Below, piece by piece: positions 13,334 through 19,689 of a stretch of 21,291 nucleotides of DNA; the first letter of the stretch is position 1, and each line of letters begins with the position of its first letter. Source of the DNA: Kineosphaera sp032229625. GTDB lineage: Bacteria; Actinomycetota; Actinomycetes; Actinomycetales; Dermatophilaceae. A program made the position numbers and the translations under genes. Under the pieces are notes generated by a model, which ran no database searches, was not told where the DNA came from, and saw only the letters and a list, made by a program, of their open reading frames with translations. The stretch covers positions 1 to 21,291 of the forward strand of contig JAVTVZ010000002.1 in NCBI GenBank assembly GCA_032229625.1, written 5' to 3'.

Positions 13334-14274
13334 CGACGGAGGCAGACGTCACGACGGACGTGAACGACGCGCCCGAACCCGTCGGAGTCCTCGGACTCGG
13401 CCTCATGGGCCGCCCGATCGCGGTCAACCTCGCCGCCGCGGGCTACGACGTGCGGGCCACCAACCTGCTGCCGGTGGAGTTCCCGGCCGAGCAGGCCGAC
13501 CCGCCGGGCGCGGGCAGCATCCGAGTCGTCGAGGACGCCGCGGCCGTGGGTCGCGCGTGCCCCGTCGTCTTCAGCCTGCTGCCCGACCTGCCACCCCTCG
13601 AGGGGCTCCTGCCCCTCCTGCTGGGCCCCGAGAGTCAGGTGCGCACGCTCGTCGTCATGAGCACCGTGTCACCGGTCCGGGTCGCCGAGTTCGCGGCGCA
13701 GCTCGCCACCCGCGGCGTCGACGTCGTCGACGCCCCGATGAGCGGCGGCGTCGCGGGCGCCGAGGCGGGCACCCTCTCGCTCATGGTGGGCGCCACGCAG
13801 GACGCCGCCGACCGCGTCTGGCCGTTGTTGCACGTGCTTGGCACAACGGTCCTGCGGCTCGGCGACGTCGGGGCCGGTTCGCTGGCCAAGGCGTGCAACC
13901 AGATGGTCGTCGCCGGCACGCTCGTCGCGCTCGCCGAGGCGATGGTGCTCGCCGAGCGCAGCGGCCTCGACCGCGGAGCCGTGCTCGACATCCTGGCGGG
14001 CGGCTTGGCGAACTCCGAGGTCCTGCGGCAGAAGCGGGACGCGTTGAGCACCGACGACTTCACCCCCTCGGGTCCGGCCCGCTTCCTCGTCAAGGACCTG
14101 ACGTTCGCGCAGGAGGCCGGCGCGAGCACGGGGACCCGACTCCCCCAGGTCGAGGTGCTGCGCGAGCTCTTCGTCCGACTCGTCGACGACGGTGAGGGCG
14201 ACCGCGACTCCGCCGTCGTCCTCGACACACTGCGCCGGGTCAGCCGGGAGGGACGCGACGCCCCCATCGGCTAG
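13330..14274 (+). CDS. Beta-hydroxyacid dehydrogenase (GarR / 3-hydroxyisobutyrate dehydrogenase family)
   Basis: This 314-residue NAD(P)-dependent enzyme belongs to the 6-phosphogluconate dehydrogenase-related beta-hydroxyacid dehydrogenases. The nucleotide motif GLGLMG is at residues 22-27, the substrate signature DAPMSGGVAGAEAGTLSLMVG at 134-154, the catalytic lysine is K187 in GSLAKACNQ with N190, and K255-D256 form the C-terminal KD pair. Possible substrates are tartronate semialdehyde, 3-hydroxyisobutyrate or another 3-hydroxyacid; at 314 residues it is too short to be a classical 6-phosphogluconate dehydrogenase. It is the last gene of the operon, overlapping idnD by 4 bp, and is followed by a strong hairpin. 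The N-terminus (about 16 residues, Thr/Asp/Val-rich) is longer than usual. Confidence 0.87.
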   Translation: MTTEADVTTDVNDAPEPVGVLGLGLMGRPIAVNLAAAGYDVRATNLLPVEFPAEQADPPGAGSIRVVEDAAAVGRACPVVFSLLPDLPPLEGLLPLLLGPESQVRTLVVMSTVSPVRVAEFAAQLATRGVDVVDAPMSGGVAGAEAGTLSLMVGATQDAADRVWPLLHVLGTTVLRLGDVGAGSLAKACNQMVVAGTLVALAEAMVLAERSGLDRGAVLDILAGGLANSEVLRQKRDALSTDDFTPSGPARFLVKDLTFAQEAGASTGTRLPQVEVLRELFVRLVDDGEGDRDSAVVLDTLRRVSREGRDAPIG

Positions 14275-14301
14275 CGCTGCCCTCGCACGGCGAGCGACAC
14301 G

Positions 14302-14349
14302 ACGGACGGGCCGGCCCGGGAGATCGATTCCCCGGGTCGGCCCGTCCGT
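14302..14349. terminator. Bidirectional terminator hairpin
   Basis: A 19-bp stem, broken only by one G-T wobble, encloses a 10-base loop (14321-14330). The arms are 14302-14320 and 14331-14349, beginning ACGGACGGGCCG. It lies between two convergent genes that end at 14274 and 14373 and would serve both. There is no T-tract. Confidence 0.8.
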
Positions 14350-14372
14350 GTGGGCGTCGTGCGAGCTCGCGC

Positions 14373-15587
14373 CTACTTGCGACCCTCGGCGAGGAACTGG
14401 CGACGAGCCTCGACGCCGGTGTCCGGGTTGTCGGTGAAGAAGCCGTCGATGCCGGTGCGCAGGTAGGTGACGATCTCCTCGATCGCGCGACCGTAGTCGT
14501 CGGCGTTCGCCGAGGTCTGGAAGTCCTTGGCCATGAAGGTGTTCTCGTTGCGGAACGTCCACGGGATGACCTGGAGCCCGGCCTTGTGGGCGTCGGCGAC
14601 GAGGCTCGTCGGCTTCGTGAGCTTCCCGTCCGTGCCCTTGGGGATGATGAAGTACTTCTCCGGGCCGATCCCGTCGGCGAACTCGGCGATCTTGGCCAGC
14701 TCGGCCGGCGTCGTGTAGGCGCTGTAGTTCCGCTTGTCGCCCGCGGCGATCCGGTCGTACGGCCCGTCGAACTCCCCCGACCCGGTCCAGGAGAGGAACG
14801 TCGACTTCGCCTGGTAGCCGGCGGCGCGGATCGTCTTGAGGTTCGTCAGCTCGAACGACTGCAGCCACAGCGGCGCGTCGGCCCGGTTGAGGCCGTGCCG
14901 GGTGACCTGCGGCAGGAACACCTTCTCGGGGTTCAGGCCGTGGGCGTGGAAGTACGTCGAGTGCTTGATCTCGGGGATGATGCCGATCTGGCGGCCGTGC
15001 TTCTTCGACAGCTTCTCGCGCAGCCTCAGGACCTCCTCGAAGGTCGGCACCTCGTACCGCCCGTCGTAGAGGGTGTTGTGCTGCCGATCCTTGGGCAGTC
15101 GCTCCTTGGCGCGCAGCGTCTTGAGCTCGGCGAGCGTGAAGTCCTCGGTGAACCAGCCGGTGACGTCGGCGCCGTCGAGCGTCTTCGTCGTCTTCCGGGA
15201 GGCGAACTCGGGGTGGTCCGCGACGTTCGTCGTGCCGCCGATCTCCGGCTCGTGGCGGTCCACGAGCACGTTGTCCTTGGTCATGACCAGGTCGGGCTCG
15301 ATGTAGTCCGCGCCCATCGCCGCGGCCAGCTCGTAGGCGGCGAGGGTGTGCTCGGGCCGGTAGCCCGAGGCCCCGCGGTGGGCGACGACGAGCGGCCGGG
15401 CGGTCCGGTCCGTGTGGTCGCGCGCCTGCGGCGTCGCCGGCGTCGAGGTGTCGGCACCGGAGGTCGGGGAGGCCATGACCGTCATGGTCCCACCGAGGGT
15501 GATCGCCAGGGCGCAGGTCGCGGTCGCGGCGGCCACCCGGACGCGGCGGGCACCGGTGCGCCGGCTGCGGCGCTGAAATGTCGTCAT
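14373..15587 (-). CDS. Secreted glycerophosphodiester phosphodiesterase
   Basis: This 404-residue enzyme belongs to the GDPD/GlpQ family, which splits glycerophosphodiesters into glycerol 3-phosphate and an alcohol. The residues are H70 and R71 in VVAHRGASGYRPEHT, E97 and D99 in IEPDL, and H112 in VDRHEPEI. IIPEIKHSTYF and DGFFTDNPDTG are further family signatures. The N-terminus has a basic stretch (RRSRRTGARR) and a hydrophobic run of about 18 residues ending near VMAS, a signal peptide; the paired arginines hint at Tat export but the motif is not canonical. I start at the ATG at 15587, with GGAG eight bases upstream, because the longer frame adds only Arg/Pro-rich text. It would release glycerol phosphate from lipids or teichoic-type polymers outside the cell. 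Confidence 0.92.
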   Translation of the reverse strand: MTTFQRRSRRTGARRVRVAAATATCALAITLGGTMTVMASPTSGADTSTPATPQARDHTDRTARPLVVAHRGASGYRPEHTLAAYELAAAMGADYIEPDLVMTKDNVLVDRHEPEIGGTTNVADHPEFASRKTTKTLDGADVTGWFTEDFTLAELKTLRAKERLPKDRQHNTLYDGRYEVPTFEEVLRLREKLSKKHGRQIGIIPEIKHSTYFHAHGLNPEKVFLPQVTRHGLNRADAPLWLQSFELTNLKTIRAAGYQAKSTFLSWTGSGEFDGPYDRIAAGDKRNYSAYTTPAELAKIAEFADGIGPEKYFIIPKGTDGKLTKPTSLVADAHKAGLQVIPWTFRNENTFMAKDFQTSANADDYGRAIEEIVTYLRTGIDGFFTDNPDTGVEARRQFLAEGRK

Positions 15588-15692
15588 GAGCGGGACTCCA
15601 TCGGTTGCAAGCGAATTCGGCGTGACGTCACGATGGCGCACGCGAGGCGGTCGCGCGACCGGACGACATCGCCGGGTCTGCGCCGGCGTCCT

Positions 15693-15725
15693 GCGGCGGC
15701 GGCGGCCCGGCCCGGCCCGGCCCGG
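15693..15725. repeat. Compound microsatellite in the fasR promoter region
   Basis: GCG is repeated four times from 15693 and is followed directly by four exact copies of CCCGG at 15706-15725. The array lies in the 158-bp gap between the divergent GDPD and fasR genes and ends nine bases before the proposed fasR -10 box, so it covers the place where a -35 element would sit. Confidence 0.85.
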
Positions 15726-15733
15726 GGAGCCCG

Positions 15734-15739
15734 TACGCT
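15734..15739 (+). promoter_or_regulatory. -10 box of a probable leaderless promoter for fasR
   Basis: TACGCT fits TANNNT and is followed by six bases (GGCGAG) and the ATG at 15746. The spacing equals that of the IclR gene promoter. GGCGAG is a weak Shine-Dalgarno at best and too close to the start, so leaderless translation is favoured. Confidence 0.5.
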
Positions 15740-15745
15740 GGCGAG

Positions 15746-16927
15746 ATGGCACCCCACCAGGTGACGCTGCGCGAGGAGACCGTGCGCACCATCGAGCGGG
15801 CCACGGGCGACCTCATGACCGCGGCGCAGGCGCACCTCGACGCGCACCTGGCGTGGTACAGGGCGCTCCCGGCCCAGGAACGGTCGTGGGTCGGCAGCAT
15901 CGCCCAGAGCGGCATCGCGGCCTTCGTCGCGTGGTGCCGCGACAGCTCGCATCCGACGCGGCTGACCGCCGACATCTTCGGCGACGCGCCACGCGAGCTG
16001 GCCCGCTCGATCACCCTCGGCCAGACCGTCGACGTCGTCCGCGCGGTCGTCGAGGTCGTCGAGGACCACGCGGTCGAGCTCGCCGCGCCCGGCGACGAGG
16101 CGGCTCTGCGGCTGGCGGTGCTGCTGTACTCCCGTGAGGTCGCCTTCGCGACCGCTCACGTCTATGCCGGCGCCGCCGAGGCGCGCGGCGCGTGGGACGC
16201 CCGCCTGGAGTCCCTCGTCGTCGACGCCGTGCTGCGCGGCGAGGCCGACGAGGAGATGGCCTCGCGAGCGGCCGCCCTCGGCTGGGGCGAGCTCGGACCC
16301 GTCGCGGTCGTCGCCGGGGCGCGGCCGGCCCGCTCCTCCGACACGGCCATCGAGGCGATCCGGGCCGCGGCAGCGCGCGTCGGGCTCGAGGCGCTCATCG
16401 CCGTCCAGGGGCGCCGCCTCGTCGTCATCGTCGGCGGCCGCACCGACGCGCCCGACCCGATGGCCGCGCTCGCCGCCCACTTCGGCCCCGGTCCCGTCGT
16501 CGTCGGGCCGAGCGTGCCACGGGTCTTCGCGGCCGGCCGGTCGGCCCGCGCCGCCCTCTCGGGGCTGCGCGCGGCCCCTGCCTGGCCGCAGGCGCCGCGC
16601 CCGGTGCTCGCCGACGACCTGCTGCCCGAGCGGGCCCTCATCGCTGACGGGCAGGCCCGTCAGCTGCTCGTCGGCCGCGTGTACACCCCGCTGGCCACGG
16701 CGGGCGGAGCACTGCTGGAGACCGCACAGACCTACCTGCACGGCGGGCGCGGCATCGAGGCGACGGCCCGGGCGCTGTACGTCCACGCCAATACGGTCCG
16801 CTACCGGTTGACCCGGATCGCGCAGGTGACCGGCTACGACCTGACGGTGCCCCGCGAGGCGCACGTCGTCACGGTGGCGCTCGCGCTCGGGGCCCTCGGC
16901 GACTCCCCCGCGCGCGGCGGACGCTGA
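15746..16927 (+). CDS. fasR: FasR, PucR/CdaR-type regulator of fatty acid synthesis
   Basis: This 393-residue protein has the PucR layout: a long N-terminal sensing region and a C-terminal helix-turn-helix (about residues 320-380) with the signature LETAQTYLHGGRGIEATARA and HANTVRYRLTRIAQVTGYDL. In Streptomyces coelicolor the equivalent protein, encoded just upstream of fabD, activates the fabD-fabH-acpP-fabF operon; this role is established there and inferred here from sequence type and position. It is unrelated to the TetR-family protein called FasR in mycobacteria. The same gene position in M. tuberculosis is Rv2242 as I recall. The 246-bp gap to fabD probably holds its binding site. Expression may be affected by the upstream microsatellite. 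Confidence 0.88.
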   Translation: MAPHQVTLREETVRTIERATGDLMTAAQAHLDAHLAWYRALPAQERSWVGSIAQSGIAAFVAWCRDSSHPTRLTADIFGDAPRELARSITLGQTVDVVRAVVEVVEDHAVELAAPGDEAALRLAVLLYSREVAFATAHVYAGAAEARGAWDARLESLVVDAVLRGEADEEMASRAAALGWGELGPVAVVAGARPARSSDTAIEAIRAAAARVGLEALIAVQGRRLVVIVGGRTDAPDPMAALAAHFGPGPVVVGPSVPRVFAAGRSARAALSGLRAAPAWPQAPRPVLADDLLPERALIADGQARQLLVGRVYTPLATAGGALLETAQTYLHGGRGIEATARALYVHANTVRYRLTRIAQVTGYDLTVPREAHVVTVALALGALGDSPARGGR

Positions 16928-17035
16928 CTGCGACGGCATTCCGCCCCGATCTCCCCCGCAGACACCGGGGGCGGCCGGGGGGCGGGCGACACCGGCGCGA
17001 CCGCTGCCCGACACGGGCGCGTCACCCCGCCGAGA

Positions 17036-17135
17036 CGCCACGCGACGTCCCGGCAGCGGCTCACCGACGGGGCTGCGTGGCGCGACGTTTGTAGGAAAGC
17101 TCTCAAGGCTCGCTCCCAGATTGGTCGGCGCCGAC
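17036..17135 (+). promoter_or_regulatory. Probable fab operon control region
   Basis: The gap between fasR and fabD holds several symmetrical elements. CGCCACGC (17036-17043) and GCGTGGCG (17075-17082) form an inverted repeat with a nested GCAGC/GCTGC pair. CGCGACGT occurs at 17041-17048 and again at 17081-17088, exactly 40 bp apart. TTTGTAGGAAAGCTCTCAAG begins at 17088, with imperfect TTTG/CAAG symmetry, in the least GC-rich part of the gap. GTCGGCGCCGAC, a perfect 12-bp palindrome, is at 17124-17135. One or more may bind FasR and frame the promoter, but I cannot name the -10 and -35 boxes with confidence. Confidence 0.4.
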
Positions 17136-17173
17136 GCCTCCATGGACGCTCGTCCTGGTGGAGAGTAGGACTC

Positions 17174-18118
17174 GTGCTTGCCATCGTCTGCCCCGGCCAG
17201 GGCTCCCAGAAGCCCGGTTTCCTCGACCCCTGGCTCGAGCTGCCCGCCTTCCGCGACCACCTCGAGTGGCTCTCCGCGGCCGCCGAGGTCGACCTCGTGA
17301 CCCACGGCACGATCTCGGACGAGGACACGATCAAGGACACCGCGATCGCCCAGCCCCTCATCGTCGGCGCCTCGCTGGCGACACTGGCCGTGCTGCGCGA
17401 CACCGTGGACCTGGCGACGACCCCGCCGGTCTATGCGGGCCACTCCGTCGGTGAGATCGCCGCGACCGCCGCCGCCGGGGTGCTCGGCGTCGAGCAGGCC
17501 ATGGTCTTCGTCCGCGAGCGCGGCAACGGCATGGCCGCAGCGAGTGCGGTCACCCCCACCGGCATGACGGCGGTCATGGGCGGCGACCCCGACGAGGTCG
17601 TCGCGGTCCTGGAGCGTCACGGCCTGACGCCGGCGAACATCAACGGCGCCGGCCAGGTCGTCGCCGCCGGCACGATGGAGCAGCTCGCGGCGCTGGCGGG
17701 CGACCCGCCGGCCAAGACGCGCGTGATCCCGCTGTCCGTCGCCGGCGCGTTCCACACCCACCACATGGAGTCCGCGATCGAGACCCTCGCCGGCTATGCC
17801 CGGGTCATCGAGACGCGCGACGCGCAGGCGCCGCTCCTGTCCAACCGCGACGGCGAGGTCGTCACCGACGGCGCCCAGGCGCTCGACCGGCTCGTCGCCC
17901 AGGTCGGCCGGCCCGTGCGCTGGGACCTGTGCATGGAGCGCATGCTCGCCCTCGGGGTCACCGCGATCATCGAGCTGCCCCCGGCCGGCACCCTCGTGGG
18001 CCTGGCCAAGCGCGGCATGAAGGGCGTCACGGCCCTCGCGATCCGCACGCCCGACGACCTGGCCGCGGCCGCGGAGCTCGTCGCGGAGCACGCCACCGCA
18101 CCGGCCCAAGGCGCCTGA
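17174..18118 (+). CDS. fabD: FabD, malonyl-CoA:ACP transacylase
   Basis: FabD moves malonyl groups from CoA to acyl carrier protein, feeding type II fatty acid synthesis in the cytoplasm. The protein has 314 residues. VCPGQGSQKPGF opens the fold, the nucleophile is S91 in GHSVGE, and H194 in AGAFHTHHME is the catalytic base. NINGAGQVVAAG matches the family. The GTG at 17174 is preceded by GGAG at 17160-17163. It heads the fabD-fabH-acpP-fabF cluster directly after fasR. One base separates its stop from the fabH start, so these two are likely coupled. Confidence 0.96.
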   Translation: MLAIVCPGQGSQKPGFLDPWLELPAFRDHLEWLSAAAEVDLVTHGTISDEDTIKDTAIAQPLIVGASLATLAVLRDTVDLATTPPVYAGHSVGEIAATAAAGVLGVEQAMVFVRERGNGMAAASAVTPTGMTAVMGGDPDEVVAVLERHGLTPANINGAGQVVAAGTMEQLAALAGDPPAKTRVIPLSVAGAFHTHHMESAIETLAGYARVIETRDAQAPLLSNRDGEVVTDGAQALDRLVAQVGRPVRWDLCMERMLALGVTAIIELPPAGTLVGLAKRGMKGVTALAIRTPDDLAAAAELVAEHATAPAQGA

Positions 18119-18119
18119 C

Positions 18120-19157
18120 GTGCGCGCCGACCTGCAGCTGCGCAGCCGCACGGGCCACGACCACGCCCGGATCTGGGGCATGGGTGACTATCGCCCCGAG
18201 CGCATCGTGCCCAACGCCGAGATCGTCGCGGCCATCGACTCCTCCGACGAGTGGATCCGCGAACGCTCCGGCATCGCGGCCCGGCGCCAGGCGGCCCCGC
18301 AGGAGTCCGTCGTCGACATGGCCGTCGCCGCCGGGCAGGCCGCGATCGACGCGGCCGGCATCACCCCCGACCAGATCGGCGCGGTCATCGTCGCGACCCT
18401 GAGCCACCCGCTGCAGACCCCGGCGGCGGCGACCCTCGTCGCGCACCGGCTCGGCACCGGCACCGCCGCGGCCTTCGACCTCGGGGCCGCGTGCTCCGGC
18501 TTCTGTTACGGCGTCGGTGTCGCCGACGACATGGTGCGCGGCGGCAGCGCGGACTACGTGCTCGTCGTCGGCGTGGAGAAGATGTCGGACTTCCGCGACC
18601 CGACCGACCGCGGCACGGCGTTCATCTTCGGTGACGGCGCGGGCGCGGCGGTCATCGGCCCGAGCGACACCCCCGCGATCGGCCCGACCGTCTGGGGCGC
18701 GGACGGCTCCGGCTACGACCTCATCAAGCAGAAGCCCGACTGGGTGGAGTTCCGCGCGGCCCTGGAAGACCCGGAGTCGACGCCGCAGGACCGCAAGTGG
18801 CCCTTCATCGACATGGTCGGCCCGTCGGTCTTCCGCTGGGCCGGCTACAAGATGGCCCGCGTCGCCAAGGAGGCGGTCGCGGCGGCCGGGCTGACCGTCG
18901 AGGACCTCGACGCGTTCGTGCCGCACCAGGCCAACATCCGCATCGTCGACGCGATGGTCAAGCAGCTCAAGCTGCCCGACCACGTCGTCGTGGCCCGCGA
19001 GGACATCGCCGACGTCGCGAACACCTCGGCCGCCTCGGTGCCGCTGGCCGTGACGCGGCTGCTGCGCGAGGGCCGCGCCTCCAGCGGCGACGTGTGCCTG
19101 CAGTTCGGCTTCGGCGCCGGGCTGACGTGGGCCGCCCAGGTCGTGGTGCTGCCATGA
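18120..19157 (+). CDS. fabH: FabH, beta-ketoacyl-ACP synthase III
   Basis: FabH starts fatty acid chains by condensing an acyl-CoA primer with malonyl-ACP. In actinobacteria, which make branched fatty acids, it usually accepts isobutyryl-type primers; the preference here is not visible. The 345-residue protein has the triad C125 (LGAACSGFCYG), H269 (FVPHQANIRI) and N301 (ANTSAASVPLA). SSDEWIRERSGIAARR is the N-terminal signature. The GTG at 18120 starts one base after the fabD stop. A 175-bp gap with hairpins separates it from acpP. Confidence 0.96.
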   Translation: MRADLQLRSRTGHDHARIWGMGDYRPERIVPNAEIVAAIDSSDEWIRERSGIAARRQAAPQESVVDMAVAAGQAAIDAAGITPDQIGAVIVATLSHPLQTPAAATLVAHRLGTGTAAAFDLGAACSGFCYGVGVADDMVRGGSADYVLVVGVEKMSDFRDPTDRGTAFIFGDGAGAAVIGPSDTPAIGPTVWGADGSGYDLIKQKPDWVEFRAALEDPESTPQDRKWPFIDMVGPSVFRWAGYKMARVAKEAVAAAGLTVEDLDAFVPHQANIRIVDAMVKQLKLPDHVVVAREDIADVANTSAASVPLAVTRLLREGRASSGDVCLQFGFGAGLTWAAQVVVLP

Positions 19158-19256
19158 CCGGCCCACGCCGGCGGACACCGCGGTGACAGGCACACCGACG
19201 ACAGGCACCGCCTGATCAGCAGACTCCCGCCGGTTCGACGGGTCAATCGGACCAGA

Positions 19257-19296
19257 GCCCACCGGCAGGTGGGCACCCCGCCCGCACGGCGGCGGG
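19257..19296 (+). promoter_or_regulatory. Two hairpins in the fabH-acpP gap
   Basis: GCCCACC-GGCA-GGTGGGC spans 19257-19274 and CCCGCC with GGCGGG spans 19277-19296 with an eight-base loop. They stand 23 bases before the acpP ribosome site (AAGGAG at 19320-19325). They may attenuate transcription, protect the acpP message from decay, or both. GACAGGCAC is also repeated at 19185-19193 and 19200-19208 in this gap. Confidence 0.5.
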
Positions 19297-19332
19297 AACG
19301 CACATCGACACCACGCACGAAGGAGAAAGCAC

Positions 19333-19581
19333 ATGGCGCAGAGCCAGGATGAGATCCTCGCCGGTCTCGCGGACATCATCAACGAGGAGACGGGCCTGGA
19401 GCAGGACGCCGTCGAGCTCGACAAGTCCTTCACCGAGGACCTCGACATCGACTCCCTCTCGATGATGACGATCGTCGTCAACGCCGAGGAGAAGTTCGGC
19501 GTGCGCATCCCCGACGAGGAGGTCAAGAACCTCACCACGGTCCGCGACGCCGTCGACTTCATCGCCAAGGCCTCGGCCTGA
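19333..19581 (+). CDS. acpP: Acyl carrier protein
   Basis: AcpP carries growing acyl chains on a phosphopantetheine arm. It has 82 residues and is strongly acidic. The attachment serine is S41 in LDIDSLSMM, and EEKFGVRIPDEEVKNL follows helix II as in typical carrier proteins. AAGGAG at 19320-19325, seven bases before the ATG, is a strong ribosome site, fitting the high level at which this protein is made. It lies between fabH and fabF and is flanked by hairpins on both sides, which could let it be expressed above its neighbours. Confidence 0.97.
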   Translation: MAQSQDEILAGLADIINEETGLEQDAVELDKSFTEDLDIDSLSMMTIVVNAEEKFGVRIPDEEVKNLTTVRDAVDFIAKASA

Positions 19582-19591
19582 CGCACCCCAT

Positions 19592-19626
19592 CGACGCGGC
19601 CCGGGGCCCTGTCCCGGGCCGCGTCG
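19592..19626 (+). terminator. Strong hairpin between acpP and fabF
   Basis: A perfect 14-bp stem (arms 19592-19605 and 19613-19626, left arm CGACGCGGCCCGGG) encloses a seven-base loop and begins 10 bases after the acpP stop. It could stop part of the transcripts, or protect the 3' end of the acpP message, before fabF. There is no T-tract. Confidence 0.65.
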
Positions 19627-19689
19627 TCAGCGCGAGTCCGCTCGTGTCGCCACGCAGGCGCCCCAGGCGGCGAAAGGAAGTAACCCGAC

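Noticed and set aside
14586..15764. A 392-codon plus-strand frame opposite the phosphodiesterase gene
   Set aside because: It runs antisense to an enzyme with a signal peptide and all catalytic residues, and has no recognisable domain.
15584..18181. An 865-codon open frame on the minus strand across fasR and fabD
   Set aside because: Its text is low-complexity and rich in Arg, Gly and Asp. It lies antisense to two well-recognised genes and is explained by the strong third-position GC bias.
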